Below are positions 39,474 to 49,400 of a stretch of 64,000 bases of DNA, piece after piece (within the stretch, counting starts at the first letter, position 1; each line of letters begins with the position of its first letter). Source of the stretch: a bacterium (GTDB lineage: Bacteria; Auribacterota; Tritonobacteria; UBA1439); assembly GCA_028716845.1 (NCBI GenBank), contig JAQUPF010000005.1, positions 1-64,000 on the forward strand, written 5' to 3'. The notes beneath the pieces are model-generated. The model was not told the origin of the DNA and searched no databases. It saw only the letters and a program-made list of their open reading frames with translations. Made by a program: the position numbers and the translations under genes.

Positions 39474-40145
39474 TCAGTCCGCCTCGATGCCGAGCATCCG
39501 CGCGGCCTCCCGGTCGTTGCCGCGCATCGTCTCCTCCAGCCGCCGCCTGATCTCCTCGCGCCCGGCGGCGTCGGCATTCTCCGGCACCGATATCGGGCCC
39601 GCCATGACGAACGCGGCCTTCGTGAACGGCATCGGCACGATGAACCGGTCCCAGCTCGCGAGCCGCCGCTTCCGCCGCATGTCGTAGGTCGCGGGGTAGA
39701 TCGGGACGCCGCTCATCTGCGAGAGGATGACGACCCCCGGCTGCACCCGGTAGCGGGGGCCCCGGGGGCCGTCGGGCGTGATGGCGGCGTCCAGCCCCGT
39801 GGCGAGCATGGCCGCCATGTCGAGGAGCGCCGCCTCCCCGCCGCGGCTGCTCGAGCCGCGCACGACCTCGAATCCGAATCCCCCGAGGACCTGCGCGATG
39901 TACTCCCCGTCCCTGCTCATGCTCGTCATGGCGCAGAGGTTCTTGCGCCGCCGGAGGTGCGGGTAGTAGTACGGCATGAGGAGGAGCCGGTTGTGCCAGA
40001 AGCAGTAGATGCAGTTCTTCCCCTCCCTCCCCCGCGCCAGGGCCGGCCCGTCGTTCACCCAGTCGGTCCTGATCGTCGCCCCGAGGAGCCGGATCGCGGC
40101 GGGGAGGCCGCGGCGGCAGAGGAGGCGAAGGAGCCTGTCGTTCAC
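39474..40145 (-). CDS. DUF374 lysophospholipid acyltransferase-like protein
   Basis: IYCFWHNRLLLMPYYY, MTSMSRDGEYIAQVLGGFGFEVVRGSSSRGG, AITPDGPRGPRYRVQPGVV. Confidence 0.92.
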   Translation of the reverse strand: MNDRLLRLLCRRGLPAAIRLLGATIRTDWVNDGPALARGREGKNCIYCFWHNRLLLMPYYYPHLRRRKNLCAMTSMSRDGEYIAQVLGGFGFEVVRGSSSRGGEAALLDMAAMLATGLDAAITPDGPRGPRYRVQPGVVILSQMSGVPIYPATYDMRRKRRLASWDRFIVPMPFTKAAFVMAGPISVPENADAAGREEIRRRLEETMRGNDREAARMLGIEAD

Positions 40146-40177
40146 GCGATCGTTCCCTCCCGGGGACGCGGCGGGCC

Positions 40178-41986
40178 TCAGCCGGCGAACTGCATCTCGT
40201 AGAGCTTCCGGTAGAGGCCGGGACGGGACGCGAGCTCGTCGTGCCTGCCCGTCTGCACAATCCGGCCGTCCTCCAGGACGACGATGCGGTCGGCGTGCGT
40301 GACGGTCGAGAGCCGGTGGGCGATGACGAACACCGTCCGGCCGCGCATCAGCCGGTCGATGGCGTCCTGGACGAGCCGCTCCGACTCGGTGTCGAGGGCG
40401 GAGGTCGCCTCGTCGAGGATGAGGATGGCGGGGTCCTTGAGGACGGCGCGCGCGATCGCGAGCCGCTGCCGCTCCCCGCCCGACAGCATCTCCCCCTTCT
40501 CCCCGATGACCGTGTCGTAGCCGTCGCGGAGTTCGGAGATGAAGTCGTGCGCGTTCGCCATCGCCGCCGCCGCGGCAATCCGCTCGAACGGCGCCTCGAG
40601 CCGCCCGTACGCGATGTTGTTCCGCACCGTGTCGTTGAACAGGATCGTCTCCTGCGTGACGATCCCGATCTGGCCGCGGAGGCTCGCGATCGTGGCGTCC
40701 CGGAGGTCGACCCCGTCGATGCGCACCCGTCCCTCCGTCGGGTCGTAGAACCGCGGGATGAGGTTCACGAGCGAGGTCTTCCCCGAGCCGCTCGGCCCGA
40801 CGATCGCGACGATCTCGCCCACGCGCACCTCGAGGTCGATCCCCCGGAGCACCCCCGCCTCCGCGTCATGGTAATCGAAGCTGACGCCCTCGAAGACGAT
40901 CCCCGAGCGCATCCGGCCGATCTCGACCGCGTCCGGCCGCTCGCACATGGTCGGGCGGGTGTCGAGGAGGGAGAAGATGCGGTCCGCGGCGGCCATCGCC
41001 TTCTGGAAGCCGACGTTGAGCTTCCCGATGTTCTTGAGCGGCTTGATCATGGAGGCCATGCAGCCGATGAAGACGACGAAGAGGCCGACCGTGAGGTCTC
41101 CCTTGATGACGAGCCGCGCGCCGTAGTAGCAGAGGAAGCCGACGACGATCATCCCCCCCCACTCGGTGAGCGGGCTCAGGATCGCGGCCTTCTTGACCGT
41201 GGCGACCATGACGCGGAACAGCGTCCGGTTCTCGTTCTTGAACCGGCGCCCCTCGTACGATTCCATGCAGAACGCCTTCACCACCTGGATGCCGGAGATG
41301 GTCTCGAAGAGGATGGAGGATATGTCCGCGACCTTCTCCTGGGCGCGCTTGGTGAGCCGCCGGACCTTCCTGCCCACGATCCCGATCGGGGAGAGGAGGA
41401 ACGGGAGGCCGATCATGGTGAGGAGCGCGAGCTGCCATTGGATGCAGATGGCGATGACGGCGTAGGCGGGAAGCTGGATGCAGTCCATGAGCGATTTCGC
41501 GAACCGCCCGGAGACCGCCTCGAGGACGAAGCTCACGTCGTAGTTGATCCGGGAGACGAGCTCGCCGGTGCGCTGTCGGTCGAAGTAGTCCATCGAGAGC
41601 GACTGGATGTGGCGGTAGAGGTGGTTGCGGAGGTCCTTGACGACGCCCTGGCCGACGTACTCGAGCATGACCTCGTGGAGGTAGTCCGCGAGCCCCTTGA
41701 AGAAGGTGCAGATGAGGACGAAGAGGACGATCATGTTGAGCATGTTGGGGTAGCGCGGCACGGTGTTGAGGTAGTCCACGAGCTCCTGCACCTCGGGCCG
41801 GAACGGCATCCTGACGTCGTCGGGGATGGCGAGATCCCTCCCGTTGAAGACGACGTCCACCATCGGCACGAGCGACATGATGCTCACGCTCTGGAGGATC
41901 GTGAAGGCGACCATGGCCATGACGGCCACCATCAGCTTCCACTTGTACGGCTTCAGGTACCGGAGGAGCCGGATGAACGTCCTCAT
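40178..41986 (-). CDS. msbA: MsbA-like lipid A/ABC exporter (fused TM and ATPase)
   Basis: IVGPSGSGKTSLVNLIPRFYDPTEG, MLSGGERQRLAIARAVLKDPAILILDEATSALDTESE; adjacent to lpxB. Confidence 0.9.
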   Translation of the reverse strand: MRTFIRLLRYLKPYKWKLMVAVMAMVAFTILQSVSIMSLVPMVDVVFNGRDLAIPDDVRMPFRPEVQELVDYLNTVPRYPNMLNMIVLFVLICTFFKGLADYLHEVMLEYVGQGVVKDLRNHLYRHIQSLSMDYFDRQRTGELVSRINYDVSFVLEAVSGRFAKSLMDCIQLPAYAVIAICIQWQLALLTMIGLPFLLSPIGIVGRKVRRLTKRAQEKVADISSILFETISGIQVVKAFCMESYEGRRFKNENRTLFRVMVATVKKAAILSPLTEWGGMIVVGFLCYYGARLVIKGDLTVGLFVVFIGCMASMIKPLKNIGKLNVGFQKAMAAADRIFSLLDTRPTMCERPDAVEIGRMRSGIVFEGVSFDYHDAEAGVLRGIDLEVRVGEIVAIVGPSGSGKTSLVNLIPRFYDPTEGRVRIDGVDLRDATIASLRGQIGIVTQETILFNDTVRNNIAYGRLEAPFERIAAAAAMANAHDFISELRDGYDTVIGEKGEMLSGGERQRLAIARAVLKDPAILILDEATSALDTESERLVQDAIDRLMRGRTVFVIAHRLSTVTHADRIVVLEDGRIVQTGRHDELASRPGLYRKLYEMQFAG

Positions 41987-43224
41987 GTGACGGTCGCCTC
42001 CGCCGCCGGCGCGGGGGTCGCGGCGCGGGCGGCATGGGACGCCCGGGCGAGCTCGGCGAGGACCACTCGGGCGGCGCGGGCGCTCGCGCCGGTCTCGCCG
42101 ACGCGGCGCCGCACCTGCCGGAGCTCCTCCACCGCCCGCTCGTGCCGCGCCCCGTCGAGAAGGAAGCCGAGCGCCGCCCCGGCGACCGCCGCCGGCGTCG
42201 CCCGCCGCTGGATGAACTCGGGCATGATCATCCTCCCGGCGATGACGTTGACGAGACCGATGTAGGGGAGCCGGACCAGCATCCTCCCGAGGAGATACGT
42301 GGGCCAGGCCACCTTGTAGATGATGACCATGGGCGTGAGAAGGCACGCCGTCTCGAGCGTCGCCGTCCCCGAGGCGACGATCGCGAGGCGCGAGGCGCGC
42401 ACGATGTCGTAGAGGCTCTCCGGGACGAGCCGCACGGGGACGGGGCACGCCGCGACGTGGCGGCGGACGAACTCCCGGAAGGGGGCGGGCGGATCGGGCA
42501 TGACGAACTCGGCGGCCGGCATCCCGGCGCGCACGACGGCGGCCGCCCCGAGCATCACCGGCACGTGGCGCCGGACCTCGTTCCACCGGCTGCCGGGCAG
42601 GAGGGCGACGACCGGCGCGCCGGCCCCCGCCCCCCATCGCGCGCGCACCTCCCCCGGGTCCGCGTCCGTCCGGATGTCCTCGAGGATCGGGTGCCCGACG
42701 AAATCGACGGGCATCGCCGTGTCCGCGTAGAACTCCTTCTCGAAGGGGAGGATGGCGATCATCCGGTCCACCGTCCGGCCGATCGTCCGCTTCCGGCGCA
42801 TCCCCCATGCCCAGACCTGGGGGGAGATGTAGTAGATCACCCGCACGGGGAGCCGCCGGCGCCGGATCCGCTTCGCGAGCCGGATGTTGAAGCCGGGGTA
42901 GTCGACGAGGACGACCGCGGCGGGGCGCTCCCGCTCGATGAAGGAGAGGAGGCGGTGGAATATCCGCCGGAGCTCCCGGTAGTGCCGGAGGACCTCCACC
43001 GAGCCGAGGACGGCGAGGGAGGCGAGGTCATGGAGGAGCGTGGCGCCCGCCGCCCGCATCCGCTCGCCGCCGGCGGCGTGGATCTCGATCCCCGGGGCCA
43101 TCCGCCTGATCTCCCGTATCAGCTTGGCCGCGTGCTTGTCGCCGGAGACCTCCCCCGCGACCACGAGGAGGCGGCCGCGCGGCCCTCCGCCGGCGCGCGG
43201 GACGAGCGGTGCGGGGTTGTTCAC
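41983..43224 (-). CDS. lpxB: Lipid-A-disaccharide synthase
   Basis: GTG start; RLLVVAGEVSGDKHAAKLIREI, VIYYISPQVWAWGMRRKRTI, LLPGSRWNEVRRH, ASGTATLE. Confidence 0.94.
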   Translation of the reverse strand: MNNPAPLVPRAGGGPRGRLLVVAGEVSGDKHAAKLIREIRRMAPGIEIHAAGGERMRAAGATLLHDLASLAVLGSVEVLRHYRELRRIFHRLLSFIERERPAAVVLVDYPGFNIRLAKRIRRRRLPVRVIYYISPQVWAWGMRRKRTIGRTVDRMIAILPFEKEFYADTAMPVDFVGHPILEDIRTDADPGEVRARWGAGAGAPVVALLPGSRWNEVRRHVPVMLGAAAVVRAGMPAAEFVMPDPPAPFREFVRRHVAACPVPVRLVPESLYDIVRASRLAIVASGTATLETACLLTPMVIIYKVAWPTYLLGRMLVRLPYIGLVNVIAGRMIMPEFIQRRATPAAVAGAALGFLLDGARHERAVEELRQVRRRVGETGASARAARVVLAELARASHAARAATPAPAAEATVT

Positions 43225-44213
43225 AGCAGCCTGCCCAGGTCGAGCGGCGGGGACGTCTTCTGTTCCTCGATCGCCCGACGGTAGAGGGGGTTCTCCTGGA
43301 GGAGCCGCGTGATATCCGACGCCACCTGGAGGGCGTAGCGGCCGTGCTCGCCGGGGACGACCGGCTGGCCGGCCGCCCGGACGCACCCGAGGAAGGAGAG
43401 GATCTCCAGCTTGAGCGGCTCGTCCTTCTCGAGCGGCATCCGCTCCCGCGCGATCCGGTCCCCCACCCGCCGGTAGATCACCCCCTCCTGTTTCCAGTAG
43501 TCGAGCGAGATGTAGGCGTTGCTCTGGAAGATCCTGATCTTCCGCATCTTGTCGAAGCTGATCCGGCTCGCGGTGAGGTTCGCGATGCAGCCGCTCTCGA
43601 AGCGGATGCGGGCGTTCGCGATGTCCTCGCTCGGGCTCAGGACGGGGATGCCGACCGCCTGGATGTCGCTGATCGGCGCGCGCACGAGGTTGAGGATGAT
43701 GTCGATGTCGTGGATCATGAGGTCGAGGACGACCCCCACCTCCGTCCCCTGCCGCTTGTAGGGGGAGAGGCGGTGGACCTCGATGAAGCCGACCTTCGTG
43801 AGGATCCGGCGGAGGGCGAGGATCGCGGGGTTGAACCGCTCGATGTGCCCCACCTGGAGCACGAGCCCGCGCGCGCGCGCCAACTCGATGATCTCGGTCG
43901 CCTCGGCGGTCGTGAGGGCGATCGGCTTCTCGAGAAGGACGTGCGCGCCGCGGCCGATGGCCTCGAGGGCGATGGCGCGGTGGACGTCCGTCGGCACCAC
44001 GACGCTCACCGCGTCGAGCCGTCCCGGGACGTCGGCGAGCCGCGCGTAGGCCTCCGTCCGGAGCCCCCGCGCGATCCTGGACGCCGCCCGCTCGTCGATA
44101 TCCACCACCCCGGCGAGCTCCACGCCGGGGATGTCGGCGTAGATCCGGGCGTGGTGCCTCCCGAGGTTCCCCACCCCCACGACGGCGACGCGCAGCCGCT
44201 CCCCCTCCGTCAT
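43221..44213 (-). CDS. Gfo/Idh/MocA family oxidoreductase (candidate GnnA-like)
   Basis: LRVAVVGVGNLGRHHARIYADIPGVELAGVVD; VLLEKPIALT; located between lpxI and lpxB. Confidence 0.88.
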   Translation of the reverse strand: MTEGERLRVAVVGVGNLGRHHARIYADIPGVELAGVVDIDERAASRIARGLRTEAYARLADVPGRLDAVSVVVPTDVHRAIALEAIGRGAHVLLEKPIALTTAEATEIIELARARGLVLQVGHIERFNPAILALRRILTKVGFIEVHRLSPYKRQGTEVGVVLDLMIHDIDIILNLVRAPISDIQAVGIPVLSPSEDIANARIRFESGCIANLTASRISFDKMRKIRIFQSNAYISLDYWKQEGVIYRRVGDRIARERMPLEKDEPLKLEILSFLGCVRAAGQPVVPGEHGRYALQVASDITRLLQENPLYRRAIEEQKTSPPLDLGRLL

Positions 44214-44261
44214 ATCCTCCGCTCCCGCATCACCCCGCACCCCCCGTGGCCCTCGTCGAAA

Positions 44262-44572
44262 AAGGGAATAATAGCTTCGCCGCAGATTGCCGCAGATCCC
44301 CGTGGAGAAAAGAAAAGTTCCAAGTCAACTTCCCCCTTCCATCCCCGTTCAATCAGCGTCCATCTGCGTGAATCTGCGGCAAGGCGTTGTCCTCCCCTTT
44401 CCACTTTCCGTCTTTGATGGTTACCCCGGTCGGATCCTCGCATATCCGCGGCAACAACATTACTCCACGTTCGTCGCGCGTACATCGTCCCTCGCACTCC
44501 GTCATATCTAGATCCGCGGGTATCAGTAATGATCCGTGAGAATCCGTGGTGGATTTGTTCTTGATGCTCCGG
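44262..44572. repeat. Mosaic repeat island inside the lipid A operon
   Basis: GCCGCAGATTGCCGCAGATCCCCGTGG, GTGAATCTGCGGC, and AATCCGTGGTGGATTTGTTCTTGATGC, the reverse complement of the GCATGAAGAACAAATTCACC boundary (2 mismatches). Confidence 0.75.
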
Positions 44573-44579
44573 GCAGGGG

Positions 44580-45383
44580 TCAGATCCCGACCACCGCGAT
44601 CCTCGCCTCGTCCGCCCGCCGGAGGAACGCCTCCCGGTCGAGCATGATCGTCCGTCCGGCCTCGAGCGCGAGGGCGGCCGCCCGCGCCTCCGCGAGGAGG
44701 CCGATCGTCTCCCCGCCGACGACGGGGACGTCGAAGCGCATGTCCTGCCGCGGCCTGCTCACCTTGACGGCGACCATCCCCTTCGGGCAGAGGCGGGCGG
44801 CCCTCCTGATGGTCTCGTCCGTCCCCTCCATCGCCTCCACCGCCACGACCGCCTTCTTCCTGACGACCACGATCTGTCCGATGTCGAGCCGCGCGACCTC
44901 GCGGGCGATCCCCGCCCCGAAGCGGATGTCCTCCGCCGCGGCGGCGCCGGGCCGCCGCCTCGTCATCGGCCCCTCGCGCGCCATGAGCGCGTTGAGGTAG
45001 AGGGTCGAATCGAGGAGGCGGATGCCGTCCCGCTCCATCTCTTCCGCGATCGCCCTGAGGACCGTGTCGGCGCGACGGTCCGCGACGCGCGCGGCGAGCG
45101 CGAGCATGCGGAGATCGAGCCGGAGCTCGCTGATGACGAGCCGCGGCTCGAGCCGCCCGGCCATCACCGCCTCCGTCACCCCCGCCGCGCGCAGCGCCCT
45201 GATGAGCTTCCCGAGCTGGCCGACGCGGACCCAGTGGACCTCGTCGGCGGCGCGCCCGATGTCGGCCGGCGTCTGGCCGGGGAAGGCGACGGCGACGATC
45301 CGCTCAACCCCCCTGCCCCTCGCCTCCCGCGCGATGGCGGCGGGGAGCCCGCCGCTCCCCGCGATGAGGCCGAGACTCCGCAT
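44580..45383 (-). CDS. lpxI: UDP-2,3-diacylglucosamine diphosphatase, LpxI type (DUF1009)
   Basis: MRSLGLIAGSGGLPAAIAREARGRGVERIVAVAF; VVRKKAVVAVEAMEGTDETIRR. Confidence 0.92.
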   Translation of the reverse strand: MRSLGLIAGSGGLPAAIAREARGRGVERIVAVAFPGQTPADIGRAADEVHWVRVGQLGKLIRALRAAGVTEAVMAGRLEPRLVISELRLDLRMLALAARVADRRADTVLRAIAEEMERDGIRLLDSTLYLNALMAREGPMTRRRPGAAAAEDIRFGAGIAREVARLDIGQIVVVRKKAVVAVEAMEGTDETIRRAARLCPKGMVAVKVSRPRQDMRFDVPVVGGETIGLLAEARAAALALEAGRTIMLDREAFLRRADEARIAVVGI

Positions 45384-45411
45384 GCGAACCTCCGCGCCGG
45401 CCGTTCAGGCG

Positions 45412-46188
45412 CTACCGGGCGATGCCCCTGCCCGAGGACTCGATGAAGCCGACGATCCTCGCCACCGACTCCGAGGAGGGGAACTCGGTCCTGAGGCGGT
45501 CGATCGCCTGCGAGACGTTCATGCCGGAATGGAAGAGGACCTTGTGCGCCGCCCTGATTTCCCTGACGGCGTCGGCGCTGAACCGCCGCCGCCGGAGCCC
45601 CTCGAGGTTCACCCCCCGGACGGCGGCGGGATGCCCGTCCGCCATCATGTAGGGGGGGATGTCCTGGACGACCTTCGAACAGCCTCCGACGATGGCGAGC
45701 GTCCCGATCCGGCAGAACTGGTGGATCCCGACGAGCCCCCCGATGATGGCGCCCTCCTCGACGCGTATGTGCCCGCCGAGCGTCGCGGCGTTGGCGAGGA
45801 TGCAGTTGTCGCCGATCTCGCAATCGTGGGCGATGTGGCAGTACACCATGAAGAGGCTGTCGTCCCCGATGGCCGTCTCCGAGCGCCCCGTGACGGTGCC
45901 GACCTGGATCGTCACGTACTCCCGGATCGTGTTCCCGCTCCCGATCCGCAGCCGCGTCGGCTCGCCCCGGTACTTCAGGTCCTGGTTGATCTCGCCGATC
46001 GAGGCGAACTGGAATATCCGGTTGCGCTCGCCGATCTCGGTGATCCCCGTGATGACCACGTGCGGGCCGACGACCGTCCCGCGCCCGATGCGGACGTCGG
46101 GGCCGATGATCGAGTAGGGGCCGACCTCGACGTCATCGCCGAGCTCGGCCCGGGGGTCCACGATCGCGGTGGGGTGGATGGTCCTCAT
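45412..46188 (-). CDS. lpxA: Acyl-[ACP]-UDP-N-acetylglucosamine O-acyltransferase
   Basis: MRTIHPTAIVDPRAELGDDVEVGPYSIIGPDVRIG; FASIGEINQDLKYRGEPTRLRIG; hexapeptide repeats. Confidence 0.95.
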   Translation of the reverse strand: MRTIHPTAIVDPRAELGDDVEVGPYSIIGPDVRIGRGTVVGPHVVITGITEIGERNRIFQFASIGEINQDLKYRGEPTRLRIGSGNTIREYVTIQVGTVTGRSETAIGDDSLFMVYCHIAHDCEIGDNCILANAATLGGHIRVEEGAIIGGLVGIHQFCRIGTLAIVGGCSKVVQDIPPYMMADGHPAAVRGVNLEGLRRRRFSADAVREIRAAHKVLFHSGMNVSQAIDRLRTEFPSSESVARIVGFIESSGRGIAR

Positions 46189-46201
46189 GAGAGGGGCGGC
46201 G

Positions 46202-47500
46202 TCAGATGAACGAGAAGCTGAGGATCGCCTCCGCCGCGACCTGGCCGTCCACGAGCGCCCTGCCGCGGACCCTCCCGGTCTTCGACTTCCAGCGGATGAC
46301 CTCGATCTCGAGCCGGAGCTGGTCCCCGGGCACCACGGGCCTGCGGAACTTGGCCTCCTCGATGGCCATGAAGAAGGCGAGCTTGCCGATGTTCTCATCC
46401 GTGTTGAGCATCAGCACGCCCGCGGTCTGCGCGAGCGCCTCGACGATGAGGACGCCCGGCATGACCGGCTTCTCGGGGAAGTGGCCGAGGAAGAAGAACT
46501 CGTTCGCCGTGACATTCTTGATCCCGACGATTCGCTCCCGTCCCTTCACCTCGATGATCCGGTCGACGAGGAGAAACGGGAAACGGTGCGGGAGAACGCG
46601 CTTGATCTCGTTCACGTCCATGATGACTCCTTCCGTCCGGTGCGCGGGCGGGACGACCGGCGCCGCCTTCCCCGCACGCCCCGCGAGGGACCGGGCGAGC
46701 TCGACGTTGAGCTCGTGGCCCGACCGCATCGCGATCACGTGGCCGCGCAGGCGCCTCCCGACGAGCGTGAGGTCCCCGATGAGATCGAGCACCTTGTGGC
46801 GCGCGAACTCGTCGGGGAAACGCAGCCGCTCCTTGCTGTAGATGGCCCCGTCGCCGATGACGACGGCGTTGTCCAGGCTCCCCCCCTTGATGAGGCCCTG
46901 CTGCACGAGCGCCTCGATCTCGTCGTAGAAGCAGAACGTCCTCCCGGGGGCGATCTCCCGCTCGAACGTCTCCTCCGTCATCGTGAAGCTCACGAACTGG
47001 GCGGGGAGGGAGGGGCGCCTGAAATCCATCGTGTAGGACACCCTGAACTCGGGGGCCGGGATGACGGCGATGGCCGCGTTGTCCTTGGCGACCCACGCCG
47101 CCTCGCGGACGACGAGCTCCTCGCGGGGCGCCTCCTGCTCCGCCAGGCCGGCCGACCGGATCATCCGCACGTACGGCGTGGCGCTCCCGTCCCCGACCGG
47201 CGGCTCGTTGGAGTCGAGCTCGACGACGGCGTTGTCGACGCCGCACCCCCGCATCGCCGCGAGGACGTGCTCGACGGTGTGGACCTCGGCGGCGCCCGCG
47301 GCGATGGTGGTCCCCCGCCGCACGCTCGAGACGTTCTCCGCGAGGGCCGGCACCTCGGGGGCGCCGGGCAGGTCCGTCCGCACGAACCGGATCCCCGCGC
47401 CGACGGGCGCCGGCTTGAAGACGAGCCGGGTCTTGTTCCCCGTGTGGACGCCGACGCCCGTGAGGCCGACGGGGGTCTTAATCGTTCTCTGTCGCTGCAT
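46202..47500 (-). CDS. lpxC/fabZ: Bifunctional LpxC (UDP-3-O-acyl-GlcNAc deacetylase) / FabZ (3-hydroxyacyl-ACP dehydratase) fusion
   Basis: N-term TIKTPVGLTGVGVHTGNKTRLVFKPAP and TVEHVLAAMRGCGVDNAVVELD; C-term VLPHRFPFLLVDRIIE...FFFLGHFPEKPVMPGVLIVEALAQTAGVL. Confidence 0.95.
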   Translation of the reverse strand: MQRQRTIKTPVGLTGVGVHTGNKTRLVFKPAPVGAGIRFVRTDLPGAPEVPALAENVSSVRRGTTIAAGAAEVHTVEHVLAAMRGCGVDNAVVELDSNEPPVGDGSATPYVRMIRSAGLAEQEAPREELVVREAAWVAKDNAAIAVIPAPEFRVSYTMDFRRPSLPAQFVSFTMTEETFEREIAPGRTFCFYDEIEALVQQGLIKGGSLDNAVVIGDGAIYSKERLRFPDEFARHKVLDLIGDLTLVGRRLRGHVIAMRSGHELNVELARSLAGRAGKAAPVVPPAHRTEGVIMDVNEIKRVLPHRFPFLLVDRIIEVKGRERIVGIKNVTANEFFFLGHFPEKPVMPGVLIVEALAQTAGVLMLNTDENIGKLAFFMAIEEAKFRRPVVPGDQLRLEIEVIRWKSKTGRVRGRALVDGQVAAEAILSFSFI

Positions 47501-48536
47501 GGCCGGGGAGGCGCCGATCGAGGTCGGCGAGCTTCCGCTCGAGTTCCTTGACCTTCGCCGCGAGGTCGGGGAGACGGCTGAGTGCGGCGTGCGTCTTCTT
47601 GTACTGCTTCGCCTCCATGACCGGCAGGCCGATGTAGTAGGAGTTGGGGGGGATGCTCTTCGAGACGCCGCCCTTGGCGCCGATGATCGTGTTGTCGCCG
47701 ATCGTCACGTGGCCGACGACGCCCACCTGGCCCGCGAGGATGACGTTCTTGCCGATGGAGGTGCTGCCCGAGATGCCCACCTGGGCGACGATGATGCTGT
47801 TCTCGCCGATGTCGCAGTTGTGGGCGATCTGGACGAGGTTGTCGATCTTCGTCCCCCGGCGGACGATCGTCCGGTCGAAGCGCGCCCGGTCGATCGAGAC
47901 GTTGGCGCCGATCTCGACATCGTCCTCGATCACGACCCGGCCGATCTGGGGGATCTTGTGGTGGACGCCCTTGACGGCGACGTAGCCGAAGCCGTCGCTG
48001 CCGATGACGGTCCCGCCGTGGATGATCACCCGGTCGCCGATCTCGCACCGTTCCCGGATGGTGACGTTCGGGTAGATGTGGCAGTCGGCGCCGACCTTCG
48101 CGTCATGCCCGATGTAGACGGCGCTCCTGACGATCGAACGGTCGCCGATCGACGCCCCCTCCTCGACGACGGCGAACGGCCCCACGTGGACGTCCTTCCC
48201 GAGGGAGGCCTTCGGGCTCACCGCCGCCATCGGGTGGACGCCGGGGGGGAACTCGATCTTCTTCGGGCCGAAGCGCTCGATGAGCGCCCCGAACGCGAGC
48301 GAGGCGTTCTCCACGCGGACGAGCGGCTTCGCGCAGCTCAACTCCCACCCCTTCTCGACGATGACGGCGGCGGCGCGCGTCGTCTCGAGCAGGGGGGCGT
48401 ACTTCGGGTTGGCGAGGAAGGTGATGTCGCCCTCGCGCGCCTCCTTGATCCCCGAGGCGCCGGTGATGACGAGGTCCCCTCCCTCCTCCACCTCGCCGTT
48501 GAGGAGCGAGGCGATCTCACGCAGCTCCATCTTCAT
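47478..48536 (-). CDS. lpxD: UDP-3-O-(3-hydroxyacyl)glucosamine N-acyltransferase
   Basis: MKMELREIASLLNGEVEEGGDLVITGASGIKEAREGDITFLANPKY; hexapeptide repeats. Confidence 0.95.
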   Translation of the reverse strand: MKMELREIASLLNGEVEEGGDLVITGASGIKEAREGDITFLANPKYAPLLETTRAAAVIVEKGWELSCAKPLVRVENASLAFGALIERFGPKKIEFPPGVHPMAAVSPKASLGKDVHVGPFAVVEEGASIGDRSIVRSAVYIGHDAKVGADCHIYPNVTIRERCEIGDRVIIHGGTVIGSDGFGYVAVKGVHHKIPQIGRVVIEDDVEIGANVSIDRARFDRTIVRRGTKIDNLVQIAHNCDIGENSIIVAQVGISGSTSIGKNVILAGQVGVVGHVTIGDNTIIGAKGGVSKSIPPNSYYIGLPVMEAKQYKKTHAALSRLPDLAAKVKELERKLADLDRRLPGHAATEND

Positions 48537-48605
48537 CGACGACTCCCCTCCCGCCGCGACGGCTGGATCCCCATCACGGCGAACCTTCCTCGGCCGCATT
48601 CGGCA

Positions 48606-48850
48606 ACGCAACCACAGAGATCACAGAGACGATGGAGATGACATTCGTTGCCGCAGATTCCCGCAGATCTTCCATCATATCCGACAGGTGACTGTTCCTT
48701 TTCCAATACAGGGCTGCACCCTTTCTCCGTGCCCTCTGTGTACTCTGTGGCTCAACATCAGGATATCTCTCCTGCTCCGCACTCAATGCTGCAGCATCCG
48801 CGACAATCGGCGCTCATCCGCGGCTGGAACAAAAGGCCTTACGCCGCTCC
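48606..48850. repeat. Mosaic repeat island with CACAGAG inverted arms (48611-48638 vs 48724-48752) between ompH and lpxD
   Basis: AACCACAGAGATCACAGAGACGATGGAGA ... CTCCGTGCCCTCTGTGTACTCTGTGGCT; inner GCCGCAGATTCCCGCAGATC. Confidence 0.8.
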
Positions 48851-48863
48851 CGCCGGTACGCAC

Positions 48864-49382
48864 TCATCTCCGCCCCTCGCCGTATTTCCTGTTCAGCAGG
48901 TTCAGCACCTTGTCGGTGACGTCCAGCCGGACGGCATGGTAGCCCACGTCGTCCCCCGTGAAGGTGAAGAGGGCGTCGTACCCGTCGCCGCTCCCGACCT
49001 CGGCGATGGCGCCCCGTATCTCGCCGATGATCTCGTCCTGGAGGCGCGCCTGCTTCTGGAGCGCCTCCCGCTTCACCTTCTCCTCGAACCCGTAGAGCGC
49101 CTTCACCTTCTCGTCGATGACCGCCTCCTTGCCGCGCTTGGCCTCGTCGCGGAGGAGGTCGGCCTCGTCCTTCAGCCGGTTGATCTCCTCTACCATCACC
49201 TTCCGCTCGGCGATCCGCTCCTTCCCCTCCTGCGTGAGCCGGGCCTTCAGGTCGACCGTCTTCTGGTAGCGCTCGAACACCTTCTCCATGTCCACGAAGC
49301 CGATCTTGCCCGCCGCCGCGCAGACCTGCGCGCACGCGACGATCGCCGCCGCCCATGCCGCCGCCCGCCCGCCGTTCGTCAT
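48864..49382 (-). CDS. skp: OmpH/Skp family periplasmic chaperone
   Basis: Signal peptide; KIGFVDMEKVFERYQKTVDLKARLTQEGKER; between bamA and lpxD. Confidence 0.88.
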   Translation of the reverse strand: MTNGGRAAAWAAAIVACAQVCAAAGKIGFVDMEKVFERYQKTVDLKARLTQEGKERIAERKVMVEEINRLKDEADLLRDEAKRGKEAVIDEKVKALYGFEEKVKREALQKQARLQDEIIGEIRGAIAEVGSGDGYDALFTFTGDDVGYHAVRLDVTDKVLNLLNRKYGEGRR

Positions 49383-49400
49383 TCCCCCGTCCCGCGCCTG

